A DNA stretch of 64,000 nucleotides from NCBI RefSeq assembly GCF_014805625.2, contig NW_023998415.1, forward strand, positions 13,779,799 to 13,843,798, in the 5' to 3' direction. The DNA comes from Glossina fuscipes (Eukaryota > Arthropoda > Insecta > Diptera > Glossinidae). Positions within the stretch are counted from its first letter, which is position 1. The number at the start of each line of letters is the position of its first letter. The notes below the pieces were generated by a model. It made no database searches. It was not told the DNA's origin and saw only the letters and a program-made list of their open reading frames with translations. The position numbers and the translations under genes were made by a program. This document shows, in pieces, positions 11,267 through 23,689 of the stretch.

Positions 11267-14200
11267 TATAACAACAATATAGATAGGTGTAGGGTAATAT
11301 TGAATGGATTATATTTGTCGTTATTGTTTTGCATCGCTCATATTATAGTGTTTGTATAGATAGTCTTGGCATGAGTAGATAGATGTTCGTAAGAGTAGGA
11401 AAATAATTAAATGAAAGCGCGAAAGCTTCTAGACTGTGAAACTGGCATAGCTATGATTTTGGAAATTATCGGAATGTGTAAGTAAATTAATTATCAAATT
11501 GTATTTGGCTTAATTAAATTTGCTTTAGTACATTTCTATATGTATATAAAACTAGCTCCCACAAGCGCTCACACAAAGTTTTTACAAGTGACAAAACTAT
11601 CCAAAATTAATTCCTCGAATCGAACGTGAGCGAGTTCTTGCACAAAAAAGTCGAGAGATTTAGTAGGTTTTTCAGCTGGACACTGAAATAAGTGCGTGTT
11701 CTTTCAAGTTATGAAAAGTGAAGTGTTCGGCAAAATGTTGCCTGTGAAGGCGATTTGTAAAACTAAATCGCATTCCTTGAGAAGAAATTAGAATATGAAT
11801 AGATAGATCGAGCACATCATTGCAGCCAAGAAGGAGGAAGGCTTGGTCATTCTTGGCTTCGAAATCAGGCAAAAAAAATACAAGTTTTATTGCCTCCCAA
11901 ACAACAAGTGTTGAGAGATGCGGAGCAGTTAGAAAAATGTCACCTGCATCCGATAAATACATGATAATGTTAGCAAAGCGAGCCTAGATCTACAGCAATT
12001 TCGAATGAAATTTCGAATCATCCCGAACTGTTTGTCGACAGTTATTACGTATCAATTAGATACCAGGAATAATAGCCCCGAAAGTTCCCTTGCTCAGGAC
12101 AGCAGAGCAGAGACTTTGCTTTAGTCCAGAGTATAATCGAGAAGACGATGAGGAAAAGCGAAGAAATGTATAATAAAAATACTTAGTCTTCTGTATAATA
12201 TTTTGGGTTATTTTTCAAATTTTTGCTTATACACCTATTTACACTGTCCAATTGGAAACGTGCGATATTTTTGAAACGGTACTTCTTTCATATATATATT
12301 TATTTATGCTTAGCATCACTCTTACACACATTTTCATACGCGGAAATGTTATTACGTAATAAATAACTGATAAATGTAATATATACGAGGGGGGGAAAAT
12401 GGAATGGAAAAGAACACCATCCCCATCAGCATAAAACCGCATACACCTATTTTTCTGTCCACATATCTATATACATTACAATCGTTTGTCTTATATTTCA
12501 AAGGTTAGCTCCATTAAAAACTTTCTTAGAAAACGATTTTTTTTTCCTTTTCTGTTTTGACTTGAACATCCTCAAATAATTAGGAATGAGATAAAAAAAA
12601 GAGAAAATGATGAAAGGTAAAAAAAAATTTTGATTTTCACAAATTTTGTTTTATTGCATTCTATTATATTATTATTATGTTGCTTTATTGCTTGAAACTT
12701 TAAATGCGAAAAATAATTTTTCAAAGTTACATGCAGCGTAACTTGAACAGTTTGTATTTTTATTTTTATTTTGTTTTTCATTCGAATTGTTTTACATATA
12801 TATTTAAAATTTAATTTAAATGCCTATCGATTACAAAAATTAATAATTTTCGAATTCGCTGCATATTGCGATAGCTACAGACATTCGTTTGTTAGATCCA
12901 AATTTTTACTGATTACCAATCATGCCGGTGTTCCGATCTTTAATAAATAATTTAAAAAAATTTTTTTTTTTTTTTTGAAAAAGTTTACGTGTAATAATAT
13001 GTATGTAACTACTTCGAATATTCGCATTCCAATGCGTTTGGGTGGTTTCATTCCAACGACATGCTTTTTGTTTCTTTTTTTTTGTTTTTTTTTTAAGCTG
13101 TTACTCTTTCATTGTCTTGTACGTTAAGGGGAAAATTAAAACCGAAACTGAATTTTCTTCTTTTTTTTTTTTGTGATATTAGGATGAATTAAAGTGTTAA
13201 ATGCTCTTTAGTACATATATATATCAATTTCTTGCATTTAGTTGTTATTAAATGCGTAATAGGCGCTTACAACGACACCCAAAAGTCTCACTTGCAGATC
13301 GTTTTGAAGAAAGACGTTGTGTAGAAAACTCATAAAACCATAATTCGTGAGATATTTATGTTTATTTATTTTTTAATGCGTTAATAAATAAATAAAAGAA
13401 AGAAGAAAAATTTGATTTTACTTGAAAGCTTCCATAGACAGGAAATTAAATTAGAGAGCAATGCTATCCATATATAAATATATATAATCTATTTAAAAAA
13501 AAAAAAAAATCATTAATTTTATGTTAACAAGAGATCACGAAAGAAGAGAGCAATCTAGCAATGAAAGTAAGCAATGGTAAACTAAACGCAGAAAATGAAA
13601 CTAAGCTTTTAGCGACAATGACCAATGTAACGGCCTTGATTTGCTATTTAGGCTTTAAATCTATATACTTTATTTATAGATTGCGTATATATATACATAT
13701 GTGTTTATATACTTTCACCGTAGTTTTAAATCTCGACACCAGATTATGGATGAGTCTGTTTTGAAATTTTTAATTTTTTTCAAGGTTGTTTTTTTTTTTT
13801 TTATAATCATTTTTAATATACCTAAAAAGGTTATGTTACAAGTTCAGTTCTTTAGTCAATGCATGTGATCTTAAAAGTTCAATATAATCAGATTTGGCTT
13901 GAGCAAACTTATTATTTTAAGTCAAATGATTTCAGCTCGGATTGATTGAAGTAAATTTTGTGCCATAAAGTAAAAAGCACTCAAGTAATGCATTGCAACG
14001 GATTAAATGGTTACGTTGCTGCTGTCCAAAGAAATCTATATAACTTTTTTTGGCTACTTCGAAGGGAATTAATAAATTTAGATAAGCCCTTTGCTTTTCT
14101 TCTTTTTTTTTTTATATATGGGAAATATAAACATTGATATCTATGAATCTATGCAGTCCGGGAGTGCATCAGATCCATTTCGAAATTTTATTTACTATAA

Positions 14201-15081
14201 ATTTGTTGATATAAGCAATTAAAATTTCAGAAGAAAAAAAAAACAAACAATCGTTTTGCTATAGTTTTTTTTTTGAAAGATCAGAAATAGTAATGAAAAC
14301 AAAATATTATTACATTAAATATTACACAACCACACACTAAAGGCGAAACCTATAATAGAAAATTGATCGAAATTGTAATATCGTTCGAGTCTACTTTTAG
14401 TTGAAATTTATTTGAAAGATTTTGCGAATTTTCGTGAAATCGACATAATTCGCTTTAAGAACAAATATTTCGTCCAGTATTAATAGCCGCTGCATAGATA
14501 AAGAGTAGGAGTGATATGTGTCATAAAATGGTTCAATGGTTGTCTATGTTGTCTCTAGCTGCGTTCCTTGAGATTGAGAATTTCTTATTAAGGACACGAA
14601 GAAAAAAAAAACATATAAAATTATAGCAGGGAATCGTTAAGCAGTTGTAGGTTGTTTATAAAAGTGATCATTAGCACGTGATAGTTTTCGTCTTTTAGGA
14701 TTGTATTGTTGTCCGACATGAAACAATCAAATATAATAATTCCATCTTAAGCATTAGCCTGAAAAATTACTTTTAGAAACAAACCGCTGCATCTTTAATA
14801 TGCTTAGAAAAGGAGTAAATTTTTATCTGCGCGCATTATTAGAGACGAGCAGCGGCTTACTGGATCTGACTAATGAATTTTTTTTTGAATGGCATGTCAT
14901 GTACTCATCATATTAAAAATAAATTTTTTTGCCCTGCACGCATGCAAACAACAAACAAACCATAGCCAAAGCGGCGGCCCGTACATGTAAATGATGATCC
15001 TTCCTTACCTTCATTTTAATTGCCTCCACAATTTTGGCGGGTTTTAATCCAATAACAAAAAGTAAAATCTTAATAAATACG

Positions 15082-15108
15082 TTTTTTTTTTTTTTTTTTT
15101 TTTTTTTT
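15082..15108. repeat. Poly(T) tract, 27 bases
   Basis: Uninterrupted T run. It forms part of a cluster of homopolymers between 15.0 and 15.5 kb, with a TTTA-type repeat at about 15249-15275. Confidence 0.9.
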
Positions 15109-15362
15109 GCTTTTTATACAAAATTTATCTACTTTGTAATTCACGTAAATACATATATACTTTATGTATACATATATACGTACGTGGATTTTTACATAGC
15201 ACTTATATAACAATTAATAACATTTTGTTTCAATTTTCTCCCTTATTTTTTATTTATTTATTTATTTATTTATTATTTTTTTTTTTTTGAATTATTTTTA
15301 TACTATTAACGCGTATAAAAATGTACGAATTCGATTATATTCGATCATTGGAATGGATTAAA

Positions 15363-15363
<1 letters not shown>

Positions 15364-15407
<44 letters not shown>

Positions 15408-15423
15408 GGAAAAAAAAAAAAAA
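15364..15423. repeat. Long poly(A) tract with GAGGGG interruption
   Basis: About 40 A residues, then GAGGGG, then another 13 A. Facing it 55 bases downstream is a 26-base poly(T) at 15477-15502, so the pair could form an inverted A/T hairpin. Confidence 0.9.
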
Positions 15424-15472
15424 GTGAAAAGGAAAATTACGATTTTGATGAAAACATTTTTAGCAAACGTAT

Positions 15473-15476
<4 letters not shown>

Positions 15477-15502
<26 letters not shown>
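15477..15502. repeat. Poly(T) tract, 26 bases
   Basis: Uninterrupted T run; complementary partner of the poly(A) at 15364-15423. Confidence 0.9.
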
Positions 15503-15510
<8 letters not shown>

Positions 15511-17212
15511 TGAGCAAATCGATTAGAACATTTTTTTTTAAAAATTTCGTAAAAATTGCAGATGTTACTTTAAAACGCTTCTTTTTGGCTAGCTGATCAT
15601 TATATGGTACAATTTCATTTATAGAGAAATATTTTAAAAATAGTATGTGTACACACGTCGAGATAAAGATTTAAAGATTTATGTAATTCGATGCCGCAAG
15701 ATCTCAGAACGCGCAACATTACAACGCAAGATTACTCGGCAAACTGACAGCTTGTATGGGCGAATGAGTAGCATCTCGCAAAAAGATAACTTGCTACAAA
15801 ACGTAACCGGTATTGGTAAACAACAACACAATCTAAACTGCCGTTCTGTGCGCACATATACGCAATATACACAATATAAAAATACACTCAAAAGTGAGAA
15901 TATAGTTTTTCATCCACTGTTTGTGTAATTAACCAACCAGGCAAGCGATCGAAACTTTGACTCTCTTTTGCGCATGCAAGTGAGAGAGAGAGAGAGACGC
16001 ACACTTGCAAAGTTTCAAAACAAACATTATGAGGATGACAACCGTTTTGTTTGTTTGTTAGTTTTTCTTAAATTTTTTTGTTTTATTTATTTATTTTTTT
16101 TTTTTCCTTTTTTTCGTTTTTGTGCAACTAACCAGTCGGTCTTAAAATGGGATCCGCTAAGGCTACCTAGTAGAAAAACTTTTTCTTTTCATTTCTTGTC
16201 AACTACTCACCACAAATACATGCATAATAGATTTTTGCAAATGTTTATAGGCCAGGATAATTACCATCGTGAAACTTGGCCTTGGCGCAATGGACCAGCG
16301 AATAATTAAATCAGCGAGTAAATCAGGAGGAAAAAAGGCGATAACTTTAAGCGATTTTCTAAATTTCTATTCCTTTTTTTTTACTTTTATCGATATCTTA
16401 AATTATAGCCGAACCAAAGAGGGGTCAAGAACATAGATTATAAAAATACAGATTTTAATTTATACATGTAATGACAAAGTGCAGGTAAATGATAAAAACT
16501 TGTCATCGGGCGAATAAATTTTCCACATTTTTGTTATAGTCGTGCAAAACCTAATGTAATATAATTTTTTATTAATTTTGGGTTTCATTTTTGTTTGTCT
16601 TAAGCAAAGTTAAACCTATTAGAATAGATAAGAGGTAAATATAATAAAACCAATACTAGATACAGTAAGCAGAGGTAACACCAAATCAATCAATTGACGA
16701 ATGAGCTTGAAAGCTCTTCTCTTCGCATTAATTCTCGAAGCGAATTGAATATTTTTACAGCAAATATCTGTCTACAGTTTATTCAAAAATCATTCAAATA
16801 TACATAAATTTCGAATTGTGCTTTAGACTCAAGTGGCGTAACGCAGGGAATTTGTTTGATTGTACACATAACATTAATACAAAAATACACTCGAAAAAAA
16901 TATATATATTTTGATTGAAGAACACAAATTAGTCAGATTCATCTGTCTATAAGACGGCTTTCTTATAAAAAAGCAAATTAAATGCTTTTTATCATTGTTC
17001 TCAGGTTAAGTTTAAAAATCAATTACTTTGCTTGCTAATTATTTTTATCTTCCTCCAAATAATTATCGCAAGATTGTAAAGTATTCAGCTTAGGGCGGTA
17101 AGTTAGTTGTTAAATTTGTCCTTAATTAGCTGTTTAAACCAATAAAATCATCTAAATGGTATTAAGTGTTCGCTTACAATTTTACTTATTTAGGATTAGG
17201 AGAATAAAATTG

Positions 17213-17219
<7 letters not shown>

Positions 17220-17245
<26 letters not shown>
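17220..17245. repeat. Poly(A) tract, 26 bases
   Basis: Uninterrupted A run in non-coding DNA. No retroposon body was recognised upstream. Confidence 0.9.
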
Positions 17246-18685
17246 TTTCCATCAAACTATTGTTCATCGTAAATTATTACTCCTCGTAACTTACAGACAA
17301 AATATGAATTCCGAGCCGAAAGTCTAAACTCCATCACCTGTTGTCGTTTCGATTTTTCGGCATCAAGGTTATTTGCATTGCGGATATGGTAACCATCATC
17401 CCCCCATCACCATTCCGATCTATTGAATTCTCAAAGAAACTGTGGTCGAGTAAATTATAGTCGCCCCTAAAACTTGAAAATATTACTCTCAGTTGGGGAA
17501 GGCTAAGTTTAACTCAGCATCTTGCATCTCTAGTTTTCAATCTAGTTTCTAGTTGAATAGCAGCAACAACTTCTTAATATATGAGTTAATGAAATATACT
17601 TTTAGTCCGGATTATTACCAGTAAACTGTTACATATTGTAAAAAAATACACAAAATATACGATATATGATAAATGAAAGCAAATTTCTCTCTCTCTTTAT
17701 CTCTCTTTCTGTCTCTCTCTCTCTCTCTTACTATCAAATATTATACGACATATGTAAATAAGATTTGAAAATTCGACCTAAGTCGAATACAACTTCTCCC
17801 CACGTATTAGTTGAATTTCGTTTGATATACTGATTGAAGTGCGGTTCCACTTTGCCATGGCTTTATAAGCAATAGGTTTGCTCAGAAATTATATTCGATC
17901 TTTTTCTATTCCGATTATAATGTCATTCTCGATTAAAGGCGAAATAAAAACCTCTTTTGTTCATTTAACATATAATTAATTACTATTATTATAAAATTTG
18001 ATTTCGACCCGAAACTAAAAAAGTTTAGGTACGGCTGTATATCTATATATATACATATATATATATATGTATATATATGCAGCAGATGTGACGTTATGCC
18101 AAAATCACCACTTTATATCAAACGTTTGTTAAGAAATTTCTGAAAACGCTCGTTCAATCTGCTTACAATTGCTTGTGTAATCACCGGTACAGAGAGCCAT
18201 GCTCTTTTCGTTTGTTTTTCTTTTCACTTTTAATAAAATGCAGGCGTAGAACATTATGATGATTGGTGTTTAGCTCTTCGTTTTACGTAAGCACCGCCCC
18301 TTCAACCATACTCCAATTTGTCAATTTTATTTCGTAGCTCGATAAACATCCATTTTCAGTAAATTTAGTGCACGACTTTATACATATTTATAATATACTT
18401 ACATATAGAGTAGCATAGAGTAAAAAGAAAACACATTCGTTTACAAAATACTTCCTCAATATTCCAAAGCAGGGGGAATTTTGAGCGATTGGCAAATTCG
18501 TTAGCATGAACACAGAGCTAGTGTCTCTTCTCTATTCATTTGATTGCATGGGAATTTTGAATGTAAAACACTTGTGGCTCTCTTATGAATAAAATATACG
18601 CACTTACGCACATATTTCATATATGCGAAGAGTATGAGAATATGTGTAGACTTGCAAAAATACTGTAAATAAAGTATAACTTCCT

Positions 18686-18686
18686 G

Positions 18687-18726
<40 letters not shown>
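18686..18726. repeat. (AT)n microsatellite
   Basis: About 20 AT repeats with one G interruption, followed by T-rich simple sequence to about 18788. Confidence 0.9.
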
Positions 18727-19919
18727 CTTTCATAAATATCTATTTTTATTTTTTTTTTATTTATTTTTATTTTTATTTTTTTTTTTTTGGCATATATTGC
18801 ACGCACATACTTACTTCTCAACTTATATAGGGTAAGCGTATACATATATACATGCATGGTTGTAATGCGAATAAATCGATATTTTAACGAGACAATAGCA
18901 ACGCCCCTCATGAACTCCATATTAACTGTAATAGATCGATGTGTAAATTTTTTTCACTATCCAAAAAAAAAAACACAAGAAGAACAAGAAAGCAAGACAA
19001 AAAAAAAAAAATAAATAAAAAAAAATTCCAACTATTTCATGTGCAGTTTGCGTTTGTCTACAAAACTGCATTTGCATTTATCTATGATTTGTTCGCGTAC
19101 ACCCGCTCCGTATGATATGTTATCGATTCAATGTTATTCGAACAGAACGAGAACACAAAATCTATTCAGATTCACGTAACAGATATTGAAAAAGGTGATA
19201 ACAAAATTGATAAAATCATGAATACGGCTGGAAACCCATGTTGTGGCTTAACTGAAGAGAGCATTCCAAAGTACTCTTAATTGCTCCTGATTATGAACGC
19301 ATTTCAATATGAACTAGACGTGCAAATGATTTTAGCGATGTTTCTTTGAAATCAAACTACTACTAAAATTAGGGAATGTGCTCGATCTCAAGGCTCGTAC
19401 TCGCTCAATTCCAAAAAAAAAATGTCTTCTACAATATGAGAAAAGTTTAACCTATTGCCGCACCAATCCAATCCGATAGATAATGAGTATGGAATAAATG
19501 TTTGCTCAAATAGAATTTAAACTACAGTAGCGAGACAGTAGCGAATCGTATAACTATAAAATTTAAAAACTTTACGATCATGTCCACACACTGCAATGAA
19601 AATACTAATGTCCAGGCTTAAGGCATTGATGGTCAGAACCAGATTTCATTGCTAGAAGATTAAAGGGACAATGACAATGAAAATTTTATTTTCACAAATT
19701 TTTTTCACTGCAACTCCTAAGAGAATTTTCTCACTGTCTCTTCCCAATACTTCTCTTTTTTATCATAAATTTGGATATCAAAAATGCATGTTTTAAACCC
19801 GTTAGATGTAGCAGTGTGTTTCTTATATCGTAAATCGAAATTAAACATGATTTGATTTGATTCTTATTATTACTAATATTTTCTTTAATATATATATATA
19901 TCTTTATATAAATGTATAT

Positions 19920-20960
19920 TTACATTAGGTTTTTTATACCTTGTACGCATTTATCAGGAAACGTCCAATCAAGTCCATCTACTACCCAAATTAGAAAGTT
20001 GTATAAGCTTAAGGCGGCTGTCCTACGATGATAATGGCACGATTTGGTTCTACATTCCAAGCCACGCAAAGCAAATTTTAAAAAGGTTTTTCGCTTTGGA
20101 TTAATCAACGTAACTCTTGTTCTTCGAGGACCCTACTACAGCGGAACTCTTCAATGCGGGTCTAACTAGAGCAGTAAATAGGCTTTTGCTAATGAAAAGA
20201 CCCAGAGCAGAGCTTTCGGTGCAATTGCAAATTTAAATTTAGGATCGACTATAACCCACAAAATCCCTGAAGTTCAAAACACCGTCCAATTTATCTTTAT
20301 TAGTATAATAGTCAATCATAATCGAAACGTCCCCTACAAAAGTTAAATGTTTGCTTTTATTGAAAAATAAAAAAACATTCTATTATGTCTACATACACCA
20401 TAAAACTCAGATAGGTTAGAGCGAAGAGACTTGGCTTCCTCGAAGGCATTAAAAGAAAACATTAATTTGACATCATCTTGAATTCCACCTTTGAGGGGTG
20501 CAGACGTTGTCGTAAGCCGTTAACGGACACATGAAAAAGAAGCGGATCCAAATGGCTCAGCTGCGGAACGCCAGATACGACTTGCATAGACTGTGATATA
20601 TAAAAATTAACCACAACTCACGTTGTGCACGGCCAGATAGATATGTTTTAAGCCAGGCAAGGTACGGGTAAAACCAATACCAAATCAATTTGTAATATGA
20701 TAATTATCAGCCGCATCGAAAGCCTTAGAAAAAGTTGTGTGAACAACATCAGTTTGTTTATATTCAGAGAATCAACTAGAAACGCTGCAAGCACGTGCTT
20801 ACAGGCTTTTTGTCATAGTAGACCTACCTTCGGCAAACTCATGTTAAGAAGGTAATAAAAAATAAATACCAATAACCGTTGAAGTTTATTCAATAAAAGT
20901 TGTTTAAATAACTTGGGAATAAGGCCAAATTTAGCAATTCCTTTCCAATTTCTAGCACGT
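19920..20960 (-). mobile_element. Jockey-like non-LTR retrotransposon fragment A (reverse transcriptase, dead)
   Basis: Conceptual translation of the minus strand gives reverse transcriptase motifs in canonical order from right to left. They are LIPKLFKQLL near 20930, DVVHTTFSKAFDAADN near 20720 (family TDxxKAFDxVxH), SGVPQLSHLDPLLFHVSVN near 20550 (family SGVPQGSxLGPLLFxLFIND), a decayed FADD region reading FVGDVSIM near 20330, and a C-terminal tail with ALRGLECRT near 20060. The order matches one 5'-truncated jockey-clade ORF2. Stops and frame changes are frequent. The catalytic YADD is destroyed (VGDV), so it is inactive. Confidence 0.75.
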
Positions 20961-21676
20961 GCACTATATAATGTTAAAAATAAATCGGTTTAAGGATCAA
21001 CCGTGTGCTCCCATGATTTGTAAGCGGGCTTTGCATTTTCTAGTTTACCAATACTAACTATGAAAGGCTGACAGTTGTGACGGAAATTATAAGATGGGAT
21101 CTAACCTGTCTTCCACAAAGTATAGTCCTGTTTAAGTTGCCCGTATCGGAAAAAGATTTAATTGTACAAAAGAGCACAAAGCATTATTTAATGATGTTTT
21201 TTAAAAATCGAGTAGGGTGTGCAGGCACTCGAAATGCTTGAAGCTTCTACGAATAATATACGATTGATGGAAATGTCTACAAAGCTAATAAAATTAAACT
21301 ACTATGCTTACAGATTCACAAGTAATTTTACGGACACGCTAGTGTAGAATATAAAAAATGTGCGCATATATGGCGGAAAAATCTGCAGATTGTCGAATGG
21401 GTCAAATAGGTCAGTTAAATGAAAAGTTTGCCAATATCCCGATGCCTTCGATGCCAAATGATCATGGTATCGATGTCTTCAGAATTGGATGCATTACATA
21501 ATGCCTGCGATCTGAATGAATTTCATCCGAAATTTGTTAAACCCAAAATTGTTGCCTTATATCATACACAATATTTGCGAGCAGTTGTTTACCTAGAATC
21601 TACAAATATGAAAAAATTGTATCTGCACCCAAAGTGTAAATGATAACCGGCCGCCAGATATCCTTTACTTCCCGTC
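20961..21676. other. Non-coding region between LINE A and SINE copy 2
   Basis: No gene supported. A 74-codon plus-strand frame at 21419-21643 has no recognisable relatives. The left part (20990-21180) may be further 5' sequence of LINE A, but I could not read family motifs in it. Confidence 0.4.
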
Positions 21677-21681
21677 GAAAA

Positions 21682-21716
<35 letters not shown>

Positions 21717-21884
21717 TTCGCCAGAGAAATAAATTCTAAGACTAAACTCTTAAAAGCACTAACATCTAAGGCTATCGGCTTTTATTATTAAAAACTCTAC
21801 CGCACTTGAGATTCGAACCCACGACCATTGACTTGCTAGTCGAGATTCCTCGCCTTCGGTTACTCAGGCAGATGAAAATTTTTA
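21677..21884 (-). mobile_element. tRNA-derived SINE, copy 2, with 11-base target-site duplication
   Basis: Same family as the copy at 6045-6249. On the minus strand it has an ACCGAAGG A-box remnant, a perfect B box GGTTCGAATCT, the conserved TCTCAAGTGCGGTAGAG junction, the same 80-base body and an (AAT)n tail that reads as (ATT)n at the left end (about 21687-21714). GAAAATTTTTA is repeated exactly at 21677-21687 and 21874-21884 as the target-site duplication. It lies between two LINE fragments and is younger than them in that its duplication is still perfect. Confidence 0.82.
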
Positions 21885-22120
21885 AAAAAGTAATGTGCAC
21901 TTAAATGCACAAATACTTCATAGAACATGATTTAATAAAGTCATCTCAGTTTGACGTTAGACCCTAACACAGCTATCTTATCTTCTTAACCAAAACCACG
22001 GACGATGTCGGAGCCAAGATTATTGAAAGAGATAGTTGTGGGAAACACACAATTTCTTGCTCTGTTGAACTTTTCAGAAAAGGTTAATCGTAGTACTACA
22101 GTTCTGCCAAGCTTGATGTC

Positions 22121-22127
<7 letters not shown>

Positions 22128-22154
<27 letters not shown>
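22128..22154. repeat. (AC)n microsatellite
   Basis: Thirteen uninterrupted AC units. Confidence 0.92.
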
Positions 22155-22189
22155 TTTCTCGTTTAACGCATACAAACTTATTCGCTCAC

Positions 22190-22870
22190 AATTAGGAGAT
22201 AGGTTACAAACAGTTATCTGCCTTGCGACAATAACACGTGCTCCTCATCGATCGGTATTGGATTCACGCTTATTTAATCTAAACATAAAAGATCTACGAA
22301 GATATGCAGTACACAGTAATGTAGAAAAGCGTGTAGCTATACCTAAGTGGCTACAGTAACCAAACCAAACCAAAGATATGCGTTGCTAGGGTTAATGGCG
22401 ATCTGGCGATCTGGCGGCTGTTCAGCTCTGGACTACTGTTAATGATCTGCTATTGAATAAAAATAAATACAATTATTTGTTAATTGCCAAGAATCCATCA
22501 ACTATTTAAATCAATTTAATGATAATCGTTAAAAACAACTCGATTCAACGCGCAGGTGCAACTCGAAACTTAGCTGTCTAAATCGGAAGTTAACACAAAC
22601 GTGGGAAACTAATATCAATTATGCCAATGCCAACACCCATATAAAGTTACGCAGCTTATGGACGATCCGTAGCTGGGCATCATTTGCAAGACCGCATACT
22701 TTTGGCCAAAACTAGTTCCCATCCAAGTTACAGGGATGTTATGCAGGACAAATTAACAGTGTTCGTCAATAATGTTGTTCGATATGTGTAGGAATTAAGG
22801 CCAAGAGATCATATCCCAGCATCACACTTGAAGTATGCTCTAGCAAAGAGTACCGCTATAGTTGCATAAA
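22190..22870 (+). mobile_element. Jockey-like non-LTR retrotransposon fragment B (dead)
   Basis: Plus-strand translation gives SVLDSRLFNLNIKDLRRYA near 22240 (family GSxLGPLLFNLYINDL). A frame change follows at the small tandem GATCTGGC duplication (22399-22420), then DLAAVQLWTTVNDLLLNKNK near 22420 (family DLxxVxxWxxxNxLxLNPxK). A further piece, NNVVRYV then LRPRDHIPASHLKYA near 22770, matches the C-terminal region that follows the polymerase in jockey-type ORF2 proteins. The YADD segment itself is lost. It is a decayed fragment with no clear 5' or 3' end. Confidence 0.65.
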
Positions 22871-23689
22871 ATTACTTACAAAAAGTGTGCTTAATATATA
22901 TATATGAGGAGATAAATTCCGGAATAAACAATGAAAATTATACAAACGAACCACAACCACAGCGTATTACATGTATTCACAAAAAAAAAAAAAAGGTGTA
23001 CTTATATCAAGTCCTCCATATGACAACAGAAATAAAGTGCATTTGTAAGCCGTGCTTTGTCTGTCTTACATGTTTAGTATGCATAGAAATACTTTGATAT
23101 CAAAATTTGTTTTTACATATGGCATCATCGATGAACAAATTGTTTATAATCTTCAAAGATGGACAGGATAAACTCATGTATTTCTTCGTTGTCCCATGTA
23201 TGCACAACCCGTCTTGCATATCATTAATCATTTTTTTAAAGATTTTTAATTCCATTGACTAATCATTTTTTAGGTAGATAAACGATGAGATTACTTTTAT
23301 TTTAAAACCTAATCAGACATGTGGTGCACACAATAAGTATTAATAAGGGCCAGCGTCGCGTGAAAACTTAATACATCACATATGCTTTATAGATCAAGAA
23401 ATGCTTATATAACTCCCGCTGGCCGGAAGGGCTTTGATCCTTTCTCTGACTGTCTTTTTTCTATTCAATATTTTTTAACAACATGTGAATGCCGTTCGCT
23501 TTCCCTTTCCCTTTGAATTCGCTTTCCTTCCATAGTTTCGTTATTAATTCTCTCTCTTGTCGTCGCGTCTGTCTTTTATTACATTCTTTTTTTCTTTACT
23601 TTCGCACCCACGCCCACGAAACGTGTACATTTAATAAATTTGTGCTTCCGCATGTTCTTCATACGTTGTTGGAACTCTCGTGGTCCTAG
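22871..23689. other. Non-coding region between LINE fragments B and C
   Basis: No gene supported. Contains a short TA run at 22892-22904 and a poly(A) at 22980-22994, which may mark the 3' end of fragment B or of a neighbouring copy. Confidence 0.4.

Larger units (their letters stand above)
11269..19890. other. Non-coding region rich in simple sequence, no gene seen
   Basis: No supported gene. The longest open stretch is a minus-strand frame at 11672-11962, which I could not match to any family. The region carries long homopolymers at 15082-15108, 15364-15423, 15477-15502 and 17220-17245, a CT-rich patch at 17686-17729, an AT tract at 18686-18726 and many runs of 9 to 14 A or T. Confidence 0.45.

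Noticed and set aside
11672..11962. A 96-codon minus-strand frame
   Set aside because: No recognisable motif, no start context or polyadenylation signal that would support it, and no homologous fragment nearby.
15321..15506. A Lys-rich frame ending in Phe repeats
   Set aside because: It is the poly(A) and poly(T) tracts read as codons.
18501..18920. A 139-codon minus-strand frame
   Set aside because: Its centre is the AT microsatellite and T-rich runs; no conserved motif.
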